From an uncultured Pelagibacteraceae bacterium (lineage in GTDB: Bacteria; Pseudomonadota; Alphaproteobacteria; Pelagibacterales; Pelagibacteraceae), in NCBI GenBank assembly GCA_902526645.1, contig CABZLS010000011.1, forward strand, positions 1 to 42,127: a stretch of 42,127 bases of DNA, written 5' to 3'. Under the pieces are notes generated by a model that worked only from the letters and a program-made list of their open reading frames with translations, did not search any database and had not been told where the DNA came from. How positions within the stretch are numbered: the stretch's first letter is position 1; each line of letters starts with the position of its first letter. Of the stretch, positions 24,119 through 33,518 are shown piece by piece. A program made the translations under genes and the position numbers.

Positions 24119-25017
24119 TGAAAAAAAATGTTATTATTTCCCTAGCAGACTCAAATTATTTTCTGCTTTTAGATGAATTAATTGACTCAATTCAAAGATT
24201 TAAGGAGAGCAAGAATATTGCAATTTGTATTTTAGATGCTGGCCTTAAAGAGGATCAAAAGAAAATTTTATTAAAAAAAGTTGATGAAGTTAAACCTGCT
24301 AATTGGGATATTGAAGTACCTGAATTTAAGATTAAAGGCAAAGAATGGTTAAAAAGTCAAGTTTCAAGAGCCTTTTTACCAGAATACTTTCCTAATTATG
24401 AAAAATATTTATGGATTGATGCAGACGCATGGGTCAATTCATGGGATGCTATCGAGTTATTCTTAAAGGGGTGCGATAATGAAAAATTATCTATAGCTAC
24501 TTCTGCTGATAGATCATATGGTAGAGTTTTAAGAGCTGAATGGATTTTTAGAGGATATGCAAAAATTAAATCACAAAATTACAAACATGCTAAATCGTCA
24601 GGATTTTCCGAAAAAATAGCAAGACAAGTAGCATTAAAACCTCATTTAAATATAGGTGTATTTGCTTTAGAAAAACAAGCCCCTCACTGGAAAGTATGGC
24701 AAAAAAACTTAAGACAAGCATTATCGTCTGGAAAGATTTGGGGATCTGAACAAATTTCAATGAATATTACTATTTATTATGATGGTTTAAATGTCGAAAT
24801 TTTACCAGCTTATTGTAACTGGACTTTAATAGAAGCTATGAAGTATGATCAAAAAAGAGAGACATTGGTAGAACCATATCTACCAAACCATCAGATAGGG
24901 ATAATTCATTTTGCAGGTAAAAATAATGATAATATTAGAAATGATAAAAATTATGTATCAAAAGTAAAAACTCTTGATGGGCATACTATAGAAAAAAAAT
25001 TAAGATTTAGTAATTAA
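24118..25017 (+). CDS. GT8-like glycosyltransferase-fold protein of unknown function
   Basis: The 299-residue soluble protein begins with a GT-A-like strand (NVIISLADSNYFLLLDELIDS). YLWIDADAW at 98-105 holds a D101-A-D103 metal/nucleotide-sugar motif, as in GT8 enzymes. HLNIGVFALEKQAPHW and the later NHQIGIIHFAG correspond to the 'NxGVMLxN' and 'HFxGxxKPW' zones of that family, although the usual lysine is not obvious. It is coupled to pssA (1-bp overlap) and abuts rlmE, so it is part of this operon. Whether it modifies a lipid, a glycan or something else cannot be read from the sequence. Confidence 0.65.
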   Translation: MKKNVIISLADSNYFLLLDELIDSIQRFKESKNIAICILDAGLKEDQKKILLKKVDEVKPANWDIEVPEFKIKGKEWLKSQVSRAFLPEYFPNYEKYLWIDADAWVNSWDAIELFLKGCDNEKLSIATSADRSYGRVLRAEWIFRGYAKIKSQNYKHAKSSGFSEKIARQVALKPHLNIGVFALEKQAPHWKVWQKNLRQALSSGKIWGSEQISMNITIYYDGLNVEILPAYCNWTLIEAMKYDQKRETLVEPYLPNHQIGIIHFAGKNNDNIRNDKNYVSKVKTLDGHTIEKKLRFSN

Positions 25018-25629
25018 TTGAAGAAAAATAGAATCTCAAAAAACTGGATTAATAAGCAACGAAAAGATATTTATGTTCGTCAATCCAAAATAGACGGGTA
25101 TAGAGCAAGGTCTGTTTATAAGCTTAGTGAAATTCATGAAAAATTTAGAATATTTAAAGGAGGAATGTCTGTTTTAGATATTGGCGCAGCACCTGGAAGT
25201 TGGTCGCAATACATATCTAAGGTTGTAAAAAATGTAAAACTGATTTCGGTTGATTTAAAAAAAATGGAAAATATTGATAATTCAATTCAAATAATTGGAG
25301 ATTTTACAAACACTGACATTCAGAAAGAAATTAAAAAAAATATTACAAAAAAATTTGATGTTGTTGTATCTGACATGGCAGTAAATACTACTGGCATTAA
25401 AGATATAGATGCTATTCAAACGGGGGAACTTTGTAAAGAAGCCATGATTTTTTCAAATGAAATTCTCTCAAAAGAGGGAATTTTTATCTCAAAGATATTT
25501 ATGGGTCGTACATTTAATGAAATTATTGAACTTGGAAAAAAAATTTTTAAAGAAGTAAAGGTTTTCAAACCCAAATCTAGCAGAATAGAATCAAAAGAAA
25601 GTTTTGTAATTTGTAAAAAGACTAGATAG
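25018..25629 (+). CDS. rlmE: 23S rRNA 2'-O-methyltransferase RlmE (FtsJ)
   Basis: This enzyme methylates the 2'-OH of U2552 in the ribosomal A-loop using SAM. At 203 residues it has RARSVYKLSEI with Lys35, the SAM motif VLDIGAAPGSWSQY, SDMAVNTTG carrying the catalytic Asp, ISKIFMG with the second Lys and SKESFVIC with the Glu, making the full K-D-K-E tetrad. The only start consistent with a complete N-terminus is TTG at 25018, immediately after the upstream stop (TAATTG), implying re-initiation coupling and probably low expression. Confidence 0.92.
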   Translation: MKKNRISKNWINKQRKDIYVRQSKIDGYRARSVYKLSEIHEKFRIFKGGMSVLDIGAAPGSWSQYISKVVKNVKLISVDLKKMENIDNSIQIIGDFTNTDIQKEIKKNITKKFDVVVSDMAVNTTGIKDIDAIQTGELCKEAMIFSNEILSKEGIFISKIFMGRTFNEIIELGKKIFKEVKVFKPKSSRIESKESFVICKKTR

Positions 25630-25666
25630 CCTCTTTTAATTTGATAGGAATCGTATATAAATTATT

Positions 25667-26743
25667 ATGGTTCCTATAAAAGAAGCACTTACCTTTGATG
25701 ATGTTACTTTAGTTCCAAAGTACTCAGAAATACTACCCTCAGAGGTTGATACAAGTATAAAAATAACAAACTCTTTAAAACTTAAAATTCCACTCTTATC
25801 ATCAGCAATGGATACAGTGACCGAAAGCAAAATGGCTATTGCTATTGCAAAATCTGGTGGACTAGGAATAATCCACAGAAATTTAAATATCAAAAAACAA
25901 GTTCTTGAAGTTAAGAAAGTAAAAAAACAAAAATTACTTGTTGGTGCAGCTGTTGGGGCTGGACCTAATGAGTTTAAAAGAGCTAAGGCACTTTTAAAAG
26001 AAAAATTGGATATGATTGTTGTGGACACTGCTCATGGACACACTAAAAAAGTTTCTGAAATAATTAGATTTATCAAAAAAATTAAAAATAAAAAAACAGC
26101 TCTATGTGCTGGAAATATAGCAACACCAGATGCAGCTAAATTTTTACTAAAATTAGGTGTTGATATAATTAAGGTTGGGATTGGTCCTGGTTCTATCTGT
26201 ACAACTAGGTTGGTTGCTGGTATTGGAGTTCCTCAATTAAGTGCAATATTAAATGTGAGAAATGGCATAAAAAATAAAAATGTAAAAATTATTTCTGACG
26301 GAGGAATAAAATATTCAGGTGACCTCGCTAAAGCTTTTGCTGCTGGCGCTGATGCAGTCATGATAGGTTCATTGTTTGCCGGAACTGATGAAACGCCAGG
26401 TAAACTTATAAAAAAAAATGGTAAACTATTTAAAAGCTTTAGAGGCATGGGCTCGGTAGGAGCGATGAACAAAGGCTCCGCTGATCGATATTTTCAAAAA
26501 AAACAAAAAGACAGTTCAAAGTATGTACCCGAGGGGGTAGAGGGATTAGCAAAATATAAAGGTAAAGTTGATAAAATTATTTTTAAATTAGTTGGTGGAT
26601 TAAGATCATCTATGGGCTATCTTGGTTCCAAACAGATAAAATATTTAAGATATAAACCGCAATTTGTTAAAATTACAAAAGCTGGATTTTATGAAAGTAT
26701 GGTTCATAATGTCGATATTGTAAAAAATGATAGTAAATACTGA
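25667..26743 (+). CDS. guaB: IMP dehydrogenase lacking the CBS regulatory domain
   Basis: IMPDH oxidises IMP to XMP, committing purines to GTP. The 358-residue protein is about 130 residues shorter than usual: the barrel runs straight from [19 protein letters not shown] (70-88) to [10 protein letters not shown] (90-99), just where the Bateman (CBS pair) domain is normally inserted. Catalytic parts are intact: [11 protein letters not shown] with Cys178, the IMP-binding [18 protein letters not shown], and the flap DRYFQ...PEGVEG with the Arg-Tyr pair. GMP reductase has a similar length, but its loop reads TRxx[18 protein letters not shown] and the RYFQ/PEGVEG flap indicate IMPDH. guaA follows two genes on. 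The protein should lack CBS-mediated ATP/GTP control. Confidence 0.92.
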   Translation: MVPIKEALTFDDVTLVPKYSEILPSEVDTSIKITNSLKLKIPLLSSAMDTVTESKMAIAIAKSGGLGIIHRNLNIKKQVLEVKKVKKQKLLVGAAVGAGPNEFKRAKALLKEKLDMIVVDTAHGHTKKVSEIIRFIKKIKNKKTALCAGNIATPDAAKFLLKLGVDIIKVGIGPGSICTTRLVAGIGVPQLSAILNVRNGIKNKNVKIISDGGIKYSGDLAKAFAAGADAVMIGSLFAGTDETPGKLIKKNGKLFKSFRGMGSVGAMNKGSADRYFQKKQKDSSKYVPEGVEGLAKYKGKVDKIIFKLVGGLRSSMGYLGSKQIKYLRYKPQFVKITKAGFYESMVHNVDIVKNDSKY

Positions 26744-27183
26744 TGACAAAAATATTTAAATTAATTTCATTATTATATTTAACAATCAATAGCTTGAGTA
26801 TTGCTATGGCAGATGAAAATTTTTTTAATAAAGGTTTAAAATTATTTAAAGATAAAAAATATGAGGACGCCAGGTTTATGTTTGAAAGAGGTATAGTATT
26901 TAATCCTAAAGACTCAAATTCTTATCTTTATTTAGCAAAAATTTACAACGTTCAAGAAGATCAAAATAAAGAAGAAAAAAATTTGAAAGCAACATTATTA
27001 ATTGAACCTGATAACGAGGAAGCAATATTAATGTCTATGAAAATAGCTTTAGAGAGATCTAATTATTCAAAAGTAAAAGATTTATCTAATACTTTTTCTA
27101 AGGTTTGCAAAAAACTCTGTAATGAAAATAAAGAAATTTTAGACGCCCTTGCAAATATAGAACCCAAAAAAAATGAGTCTTGA
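26743..27183 (+). CDS. Exported TPR-repeat protein between guaB and guaA
   Basis: 146 residues with a signal-like N-terminus ([16 protein letters not shown]...IAMA, about 1-24) and then at least two tetratricopeptide repeats ([24 protein letters not shown] and [18 protein letters not shown]), followed by a lysine-rich tail with two cysteines (CKKLC). It overlaps guaB by 1 bp and guaA by 11 bp, so expression is tied to GMP synthesis, but an exported scaffold has no obvious role there. Co-location may only reflect genome compaction. Confidence 0.75.
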   Translation: MTKIFKLISLLYLTINSLSIAMADENFFNKGLKLFKDKKYEDARFMFERGIVFNPKDSNSYLYLAKIYNVQEDQNKEEKNLKATLLIEPDNEEAILMSMKIALERSNYSKVKDLSNTFSKVCKKLCNENKEILDALANIEPKKNES

Positions 27184-28735
27184 TAAGAATTTGAACAAAA
27201 TCTTAATAATAGATTTTGGTTCACAATTTACTCAGTTAATAGCCAGACGAATAAGAGAATTAGGAGTTTATTGCGAAATTGTAAGTCATAAAAAGGTTAA
27301 AAATACAAATATTGATAATTCAATTAAAGGAATAATTTTATCAGGCGGACCGTTAAATGTTTACCAAATTAATAAATATTCTTTTGATAAAAGAATTATC
27401 GAAAATCAAATACCAGTCTTAGGCATTTGTTTTGGTCATCAAATTTTATCAAAACTTAATGGAGGAAGAGTTAAACAATCAAAATATAGAGAGTTTGGAT
27501 TAGCAAATATTCGTAAAAAGAGGGAAAGTATTTTGACAAAAAACTTCTTTAATAAAAAAAATATTAATAAAGTTTGGATGAGTCACGCTGATCAAGTTTC
27601 GAAACTTCCCAAAAATTTTAATGTTATTGCCTCAAGTCAAAACTCTAAATTTGCTATTATCGAAAATAAGAAAAAAAATTTTTATGGTGTCCAGTTTCAT
27701 CCTGAAGTTACCCATACAGAAAATGGAAAAAAATTAATTAATAATTTTATATTTTTGATATGTAAAATTAAAAGAAATTGGTCGTCAAAAGATCAAAAGA
27801 TTAAATTGATAAAAGATGTTCAAAATTTAGTTGGTAAAAATAAAGTTATATGTGCATTATCAGGTGGAGTTGATAGCAGTGTTGTTGCTCAGCTATTGAA
27901 TAAAGCAATTGGTAAAAAATTATTTTGCATCTTCGTTAACACGGGACTTCTTAGAAAAAATGAGGAAATACAAGTAGTTAAAACTTTTAAAAAAAAATTG
28001 AAAATTAATCTGATTTATGTGAATGCAGAGGATGAATTTTTGAAAAAGCTTAACAATGTTTCTGATCCAGAGAAAAAAAGAAAAATAATTGGAAATTTAT
28101 TTATCAAAATTTTTGAAAGATATGCTAAAAGAATAAAAAATGTAAAATTTTTAGCACAAGGAACGCTCTATCCAGATCTTATTGAAAGTAAGTCAGTAAC
28201 TGGAAGCCAAACCTCAAAGATCAAATCTCATCATAATGTAGGTGGTTTACCAAAGAAAATGAAACTCAAATTAGTAGAACCATTGAAATTTTTATTTAAA
28301 GATGAGGTTAGAAAATTAGGATTAGAATTAAAACTTAGTAAAGAAATTATTTCAAGACATCCGTTTCCAGGACCTGGTCTGGCGATCAGAATGCCTGGCA
28401 TTATTACTAAAGAAAAAATCAAAATTTTAAAAGAAGCTGACAATTATTTTATTCAAGCTTTAAGAGATCACAATTTATATAATAAGATTTGGCAAGCTTA
28501 TGCTGCATTGCTTCCAGTTAAAACAGTAGGTGTCATGGGTGATAATCGAACTTATGAATATTTGTGTTTATTAAGAGCAATTACATCTGAGGATGGAATG
28601 ACAGCTGATTTTTATGACTTTAAAAAATCATTTATTCAAATGATTTCAAATAAAATTGTAAATAGCATAAGAGGAGTAAATAGAGTAGTTTATGATGTTA
28701 CATCTAAACCGCCAAGTACCATTGAGCTTGAATGA
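27173..28735 (+). CDS. guaA: GMP synthase (glutamine-hydrolysing)
   Basis: The enzyme aminates XMP to GMP with glutamine and ATP. The 520-residue protein has an N-terminal class I glutaminase domain (LGICFGHQ with Cys86, and QFHPEVTHT with the catalytic His/Glu), the ATP pyrophosphatase loop [13 protein letters not shown], and a C-terminal dimer/XMP domain ending KPPSTIELE, where most species end KPPGTIEWE. It completes the IMP to GMP route started by guaB upstream. The start overlaps the TPR gene by 11 bp and the end overlaps panB as ATGA. Confidence 0.97.
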   Translation: MSLDKNLNKILIIDFGSQFTQLIARRIRELGVYCEIVSHKKVKNTNIDNSIKGIILSGGPLNVYQINKYSFDKRIIENQIPVLGICFGHQILSKLNGGRVKQSKYREFGLANIRKKRESILTKNFFNKKNINKVWMSHADQVSKLPKNFNVIASSQNSKFAIIENKKKNFYGVQFHPEVTHTENGKKLINNFIFLICKIKRNWSSKDQKIKLIKDVQNLVGKNKVICALSGGVDSSVVAQLLNKAIGKKLFCIFVNTGLLRKNEEIQVVKTFKKKLKINLIYVNAEDEFLKKLNNVSDPEKKRKIIGNLFIKIFERYAKRIKNVKFLAQGTLYPDLIESKSVTGSQTSKIKSHHNVGGLPKKMKLKLVEPLKFLFKDEVRKLGLELKLSKEIISRHPFPGPGLAIRMPGIITKEKIKILKEADNYFIQALRDHNLYNKIWQAYAALLPVKTVGVMGDNRTYEYLCLLRAITSEDGMTADFYDFKKSFIQMISNKIVNSIRGVNRVVYDVTSKPPSTIELE

Positions 28736-29505
28736 AAAAAATAAAAAAAATTATAAATAAAAAAAATAAATCTAAAATTGTTTGTCTTACTGCGTATTCA
28801 AAAAATATTGCAGAAGAGGTAGATAAATACGTTGATATTGTACTAGTGGGAGACTCGCTAGGTTCAGTATTGTACAATTATTCCACTACCAGAAAAGTTA
28901 CTCTAACAGAAATGATCAATCATTCTAAGAGCGTAAGACTTGGAGTAAAAAAAAGTTTGATGGTTGTTGACATGCCATATAATACCTATTCAACATCAAA
29001 CGCTGCTCTAAAGAATGCTAAAAAAATAATTAAGGAAACCAAGTGTGATGCAGTGAAGTTAGAGGGTGGAAAAAAAATTATCCATCAAATTAAATTATTA
29101 ACCAAAAACAAAATTCCTGTGATGGGCCATCTTGGATTATTACCCCAATCAACCAAAGGTAAATTTAAATCTAAAGGAAAGACCACAAAAGAGATCAATC
29201 AATTAATTAATGATGCTTTATTACTACAAAAAAATGGAGTTTTTGCAATTGTCCTGGAGTGTATAAAAACCCCAATAGCTAAACAAATTACAAAAAGTTT
29301 AAATATCCCGACAATTGGAATTGGTTCATCTGTTCATTGCGATGGTCAGGTTCTTGTTACAGATGACTTAATCGGTTTAAATCAAACAAATATAAAATTT
29401 GTAAAACAATTTTTAAACGTAAAAAAATATATTAATGTTGGATTAAGAAAATATGCTTCAGAGGTAAGATCTAAGAAATATCCAACTAAAAAACACTCGT
29501 ATTAA
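28732..29505 (+). CDS. panB: 3-methyl-2-oxobutanoate hydroxymethyltransferase
   Basis: PanB transfers a one-carbon unit from methylene-tetrahydrofolate to ketoisovalerate to give ketopantoate, the first step of pantothenate (CoA) synthesis. The 257-residue length is normal. It shows [41 protein letters not shown] and [15 protein letters not shown], which form the metal and substrate sites. The very lysine-rich first 20 residues are unusual but short. panC is not in the window. It is the last gene of the guaB-to-panB run and shares its stop region (TTAA) with the convergent TerC gene. Confidence 0.95.
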   Translation: MKKIKKIINKKNKSKIVCLTAYSKNIAEEVDKYVDIVLVGDSLGSVLYNYSTTRKVTLTEMINHSKSVRLGVKKSLMVVDMPYNTYSTSNAALKNAKKIIKETKCDAVKLEGGKKIIHQIKLLTKNKIPVMGHLGLLPQSTKGKFKSKGKTTKEINQLINDALLLQKNGVFAIVLECIKTPIAKQITKSLNIPTIGIGSSVHCDGQVLVTDDLIGLNQTNIKFVKQFLNVKKYINVGLRKYASEVRSKKYPTKKHSY

Positions 29506-30122
29506 AAGTATTTCTTAAATTGTTCGTTGATCGATAAAATTTCTAGGTCTACGAGTCCTCCAATCACTAGTTGAAGAGCTACTAGTAGAATAAATCCCAA
29601 ACCAACATAAGCAATCCATAAATGTTTTTGAATATAATTAGCGAGGTATGTAGCCATTGCTCCAGTCAAAATTACTGACAAGACCAATCCAAAAATCATA
29701 AAGCTAAAATTACCTTTAGCGGCACCAACAACACCTATAACATTATCAAAACTAATTGTAATATCAGCAAACAAAACTTTATATACACTTTGAATATATG
29801 ATGGTTCTTTTGATTTTTTTGTTGGTGATTTTACTTTTTTTATTTCAAAAAGATCTTTCCTCAAATCATTGACAATCCAGATTAAAAGTAAGCCACCTAA
29901 AATTTTGATAAAATAGAATTTAAATAAGTAAGTGGCAAATAACGCAAAAATAATCTTAAATATTAATGCTCCAGCTACTCCCCATAAAATAATTTGTTTT
30001 CTATTTTTTGGTGCAAAGTTTGCAGCAATTAAACCAATAATGATGGCATTATCCGCTGCTAGGATTATATCAATGAAAATGATCTGTAATAATATGAGTG
30101 CTTGTTCCAACAAAATGCCCAC
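29502..30122 (-). CDS. TerC/YjbE-family integral membrane protein
   Basis: This 206-residue protein has about seven membrane segments. The TerC motifs are visible in two copies: IDIILAADNAIIIG in helix 1 and ADITISFDNVIGV in the second half, with paired acidic residues thought to bind divalent metal. Family members have been linked to manganese export or metal loading of secreted proteins, and to tellurite resistance by name only. A lysine-rich loop (about 94-108) separates the halves. It is a single gene. No riboswitch such as yybP-ykoY is visible in the short upstream gap. Confidence 0.85.
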   Translation of the reverse strand: MGILLEQALILLQIIFIDIILAADNAIIIGLIAANFAPKNRKQIILWGVAGALIFKIIFALFATYLFKFYFIKILGGLLLIWIVNDLRKDLFEIKKVKSPTKKSKEPSYIQSVYKVLFADITISFDNVIGVVGAAKGNFSFMIFGLVLSVILTGAMATYLANYIQKHLWIAYVGLGFILLVALQLVIGGLVDLEILSINEQFKKYF

Positions 30123-30226
30123 ATATTAGTAAAATTAAAAATAAATTCAATCAAAAGTAGAATTATTTTTTTATTGATAATTATTTTAATACATAATGAA
30201 ATACTCTTAAAAAAAATGGAGGATAA

Positions 30227-31198
30227 ATGAAGTTTATTAAATATTTATGTACTATTTTAGTATCAATTATTTTGTCAACTAATCTTGCAAATGCAGAAAA
30301 ATGGGACATGGCTTTAGCTTATGGAGCTGGAAATTTTCACTCTGCAAATGCAACTGAATTTGCCAAAAATGTTACTGAAAAAAGTGGAGGAAAATTAACA
30401 ATTGTGACTCACCCAGGAGGATCATTATTTAAAGGTGGGGAAATTTTTAGAGCAGTGAGAACTGGACAAGCTCAGATTGGAGAAAGATTCATGTCAGCCT
30501 TGGGTAAAGAGGATCCATTGTTAGAAGTTGACTCTCAACCATTCTTAGCAACATCCTACTCTGATGCTATGAAGTTATATAAAGCTTCAAAAGCAGAAAT
30601 AATAAAGGGATTAGATGAAAAAGGTTTAGTGTTTCTTTATGCTGTTCCGTGGCCTGCTCAAGGATTATACAGTAAAAAAGAGATTAATTCTGTAGCTGAT
30701 CTAAAAGGTTTAAAATTCAGAGCTTACAATTCTGCAACAATCAGAATCGCTGAACTTACGGGAATGGCTCCAACTAAAATTGAAGCTGCTGAAATAAGTC
30801 AGGCGTTTTCGACAGGAGCTGTAGAGAGCATGATTACATCACCAACTACTGGAAAAAATTCTAAAATTTGGGAAAATGGAGTGAAATATTTTTATGATAT
30901 TGCAGCTTGGTTTCCTAAAAACATGGTGATTGTCAATAAAGATGCTTGGAATAAATTGGATCAAGCTACTAAAGATTTAGTAATGAATCAAGCATCATTA
31001 GCTGAAAGAAAAGGATGGCAACTATCAAAACAAGGTAATGTTGGAGATAAAAAAGCATTAGCAGAGGCTGGTATGGTAGTTGGCAAAGTAAACGCATCTT
31101 TACAAGCTCATTTTGAGAAAGTCGGAGAGACTATGGCAAAGGAATGGTCTCAAAAAGCCGGATCAAGAGGAGCCGCTGTTTTATCAAGTTATAAATAA
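30227..31198 (+). CDS. dctP: TRAP transporter substrate-binding protein DctP
   Basis: A periplasmic receptor of 323 residues with a signal peptide (1-23, ...NLANA). It belongs to the DctP/TAXI-type TRAP binding proteins: SGGKLTIVTHPGGSLFKGGEIFRAVRTGQAQIG, DLKGLKFRAYNSATIRIAE with the conserved substrate carboxylate-binding arginine, and the AEISQAFSTGAVE motif. It captures an organic acid for sodium-coupled uptake by DctQM. A strong ribosome site GGAGG (30218-30222) suggests high expression. A hairpin follows the gene and may raise its level above that of dctQM. The substrate is not defined by sequence; neighbouring pxp genes suggest 5-oxoproline as one candidate. Confidence 0.92.
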   Translation: MKFIKYLCTILVSIILSTNLANAEKWDMALAYGAGNFHSANATEFAKNVTEKSGGKLTIVTHPGGSLFKGGEIFRAVRTGQAQIGERFMSALGKEDPLLEVDSQPFLATSYSDAMKLYKASKAEIIKGLDEKGLVFLYAVPWPAQGLYSKKEINSVADLKGLKFRAYNSATIRIAELTGMAPTKIEAAEISQAFSTGAVESMITSPTTGKNSKIWENGVKYFYDIAAWFPKNMVIVNKDAWNKLDQATKDLVMNQASLAERKGWQLSKQGNVGDKKALAEAGMVVGKVNASLQAHFEKVGETMAKEWSQKAGSRGAAVLSSYK

Positions 31199-31214
31199 AT
31201 AGTGTAAAATTAAT

Positions 31215-31245
31215 TTAAGGTCACTTAAAATTTAAGTGGCCTTAA
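31215..31245 (+). promoter_or_regulatory. Intercistronic hairpin between dctP and dctQ
   Basis: TTAAGGTCACTTA and TAAGTGGCCTTAA form a 13-bp stem with one T-G wobble and a 5-nt AAATT loop. No T-run follows, and dctQ begins 6 bp later. It could stabilise the upstream dctP message against 3' exonucleases or partly attenuate transcription, giving more binding protein than membrane subunits. Confidence 0.6.
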
Positions 31246-31251
31246 ATAATT

Positions 31252-31737
31252 ATGTTAGATTCATTAAATAAAAACTTAAATAAACTTTATAGATTTTCAG
31301 GATATATTGCTGCTTTTTTTTTAATTTTGGTAGCAGTTTTTATATTAGTTGGCATCTCGTCAAGAATATTTGGTTTTTATATAAGAGGCCTAGCAGAATA
31401 TTCAGGTTATTGTATGGCTGCAGCATCTTTTTTTGCTCTAGCTTACACATTTGTTGAAGGAGGGCATATCAGGATAACACTTTTTTTAGAAAAGTTATCA
31501 GGATCTAAAAAAAAATTAATTGAAGCTTGGTGTTTGGGCGTGGCAAGTTTTTTTTCAGGTTATTTAGCATTTTACTTTATCAAAATGTTATTAGTCTCTT
31601 ACAAATTTCAAGAACGCAGTGAGGGAGCTGATGAAATTTTGATTTGGATTCCACAATTGAGTGTAGCTATTGGTTCAACAATTTTTTTCATAAGTGTCCT
31701 TCATCAATTTGTTTTAATAATCAAAAATATTAAATGA
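31252..31737 (+). CDS. dctQ: TRAP transporter small membrane subunit DctQ
   Basis: 161 residues with four hydrophobic helices, the size and topology of DctQ. The conserved VEGGHIRITLFLEKLS segment, resembling 'xxGxHVRVDxLxxxL', lies after helix 2. It is an obligatory partner of the large DctM subunit, which overlaps it by 4 bp (ATGA). The gene is the second of the dctPQM operon. Confidence 0.9.
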   Translation: MLDSLNKNLNKLYRFSGYIAAFFLILVAVFILVGISSRIFGFYIRGLAEYSGYCMAAASFFALAYTFVEGGHIRITLFLEKLSGSKKKLIEAWCLGVASFFSGYLAFYFIKMLLVSYKFQERSEGADEILIWIPQLSVAIGSTIFFISVLHQFVLIIKNIK

Positions 31738-33044
31738 CCGAAATATTTTTAACAATTTTTTTTATAAGTGTTTTGCTATTCTTTTTAGGATCTGGAATTT
31801 GGGTTGCTTTAAGTATGATTGGTGTATCTGCCATTGGCATGATGTTATTTACTTCAAGACCTGTTGGTGATGCAATGGCCACAACAATATGGGGAACATC
31901 ATCTTCTTGGACACTTACTGCATTGCCATTATTTGTGTGGATGGGTGAGATTTTATTTAGGACAAAACTTTCTGAAAATTTATTTAAAGGTTTATCACCC
32001 TGGATGCAAAAATTACCTGGAGGTTTAATACATGTGAATGTTGTTGGATGTGCATTATTTGCAGCAATTTCAGGCTCTTCAGCTGCAACGGTTGCGACAG
32101 TTGGAAAGATGTCTATTCCCGAATTAAGAAAAAGAAATTACCCAGAAAAAATTTTATTAGGAAGTTTAGCCGGTTCGGGAACATTAGGATTGCTTATACC
32201 ACCATCAATTATATTAATTATTTATGGTGTTGCTGTGCAAGAATCTATAGCAAAATTATTTATAGCTGGAATTATACCAGGAATAATGATCGCATTAATA
32301 TTCATGTCTTATGTGATTATTTGGTCTTTAATAAATAAAGACTCTATGCCAAAAATTCTTGAGGAGTACTCATTTTTGGAAAAATTAAAAAAATCAAAAC
32401 AACTTCTGCCAGTAATAATTCTTATCTTAGCTGTTATTGGATCGATATACACTGGAATAGCAACAGCTACTGAGGCAGCTTCATTAGGAGTTGTTGGAGC
32501 ATTAATATTGTCTTATTTTCAAAAAAGTTTAACATTAAAGACTTTTAAATCCTCTTTGCTAGGAGCGACCAAAACATCATGTATGATTGCTTTTATTTTA
32601 GCGGGTTCAACATTTTTATCTTTAGCAATGGGATTTACAGGATTACCTAGAAACTTAGCTCTCTGGATTCAAAATATGGATTTATCTCCTTATGTATTAA
32701 TTTTTGTTTTAATGGTCTTTTATATAATATTGGGAATGTTTCTTGATGGTATTTCAGCAGTTGTTTTAACAATGGCAATCATTGAACCAATGATAAGGCA
32801 AGCTGGTTTTGATATGATCTGGTTTGGTATTTTTTTAGTGATTGTTGTTGAGATGGCTCAAATCACCCCACCTGTGGGTTTTAATTTATTTGTACTTCAA
32901 GGTATGGCAAAAAAAGATATGGGATATATTGCACGAAGTGCATTTCCATTATTTTTATTAATGGTATTAGCAGTTGTTTTAGTTGTAATCTTTCCAGAGA
33001 TTGCTTTATGGCTGCCTGAGCAGATGATTAAAAATATAAATTAG
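31734..33044 (+). CDS. dctM: TRAP transporter large permease subunit DctM
   Basis: The transport channel of the TRAP system, 436 residues with about 12 membrane helices. Signature stretches are AAISGSSAATVATVGKMSIPELRKRNYPEK, LAGSGTLGLLIPPSIILIIYG and EMAQITPPVGFNLFVLQG, which match the conserved sodium and substrate sites of DctM. It is translationally coupled to dctQ. The 3' end overlaps by 4 bp the convergent TPR gene. Confidence 0.95.
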   Translation: MTEIFLTIFFISVLLFFLGSGIWVALSMIGVSAIGMMLFTSRPVGDAMATTIWGTSSSWTLTALPLFVWMGEILFRTKLSENLFKGLSPWMQKLPGGLIHVNVVGCALFAAISGSSAATVATVGKMSIPELRKRNYPEKILLGSLAGSGTLGLLIPPSIILIIYGVAVQESIAKLFIAGIIPGIMIALIFMSYVIIWSLINKDSMPKILEEYSFLEKLKKSKQLLPVIILILAVIGSIYTGIATATEAASLGVVGALILSYFQKSLTLKTFKSSLLGATKTSCMIAFILAGSTFLSLAMGFTGLPRNLALWIQNMDLSPYVLIFVLMVFYIILGMFLDGISAVVLTMAIIEPMIRQAGFDMIWFGIFLVIVVEMAQITPPVGFNLFVLQGMAKKDMGYIARSAFPLFLLMVLAVVLVVIFPEIALWLPEQMIKNIN

Positions 33045-33517
33045 TATTTTGATTTTTCACCAGCTATTACTGCTTTTAATTGATCGTATTCTTCACAATT
33101 ACAACCTTTTAAAACTTCAAGTCTTTCAACTGCAAGATTATGTCTGTTAGTCGCGACGTATAACTCACCAAGATATTCATTAATACCTTCATGTTTTGGA
33201 TTAATAGCCAAACCTTGGAGATAATATTTTTCACCATTTTCAAAATCACCCAGTTTTCTTGATGTAAAACCAAGATAATTTAAAGTATCAGCTTCATTAG
33301 GTTTATCATCGTTTGACTTTATTAAAAGTTTAAATGCCTTTTCATACTTTGATTGTGCTTTATCTTTTTTTCCTTTTTCCTCATTTTTTTTTGCAGATTT
33401 AATTAACTTTACAGCCTTATCATAATTAGATTTAGAATCTCCTCCTGATGAACCAGCTGCAAAAGCACTTGTATTGATAAAGAATATAATGAATAAAGAT
33501 AAGACAATTTTTTTCAT
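33041..33517 (-). CDS. Exported TPR-repeat protein downstream of pxpA
   Basis: The 158-residue protein has a signal peptide (1-20, ...SAFA) followed by tetratricopeptide repeats (AVKLIKSAKKNEEKGKKDKA, TLNYLGFTSRKLGDFENGEKYY, GINEYLGELYVATNRHNLAVE) and a CNCEEYDQL motif near the end. The CxC/'CxxCxEY' ending recalls a group of alphaproteobacterial periplasmic TPR proteins of unknown function. It starts one base after the pxpA stop, so it is in the same transcript. A role as periplasmic scaffold is likely; no partner is identified. Confidence 0.8.
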   Translation of the reverse strand: MKKIVLSLFIIFFINTSAFAAGSSGGDSKSNYDKAVKLIKSAKKNEEKGKKDKAQSKYEKAFKLLIKSNDDKPNEADTLNYLGFTSRKLGDFENGEKYYLQGLAINPKHEGINEYLGELYVATNRHNLAVERLEVLKGCNCEEYDQLKAVIAGEKSKY

Positions 33518-33518
33518 A

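Noticed and set aside
25667..26743. GMP reductase as identity of the short GuaB
   Set aside because: The active loop [11 protein letters not shown], the RYFQ flap with PEGVEG and linkage to guaA fit IMP dehydrogenase; GMP reductases have TRxxTGVGYPQ.
31215..31245. Rho-independent terminator after dctP
   Set aside because: The stem is strong but no T-run follows and dctQ starts 6 bp later, so an intercistronic hairpin is the better description.
32048..32338. 96-codon frame within dctM
   Set aside because: A +1-frame shadow rich in Cys and Arg with no recognisable motif, fully inside a well-supported gene.
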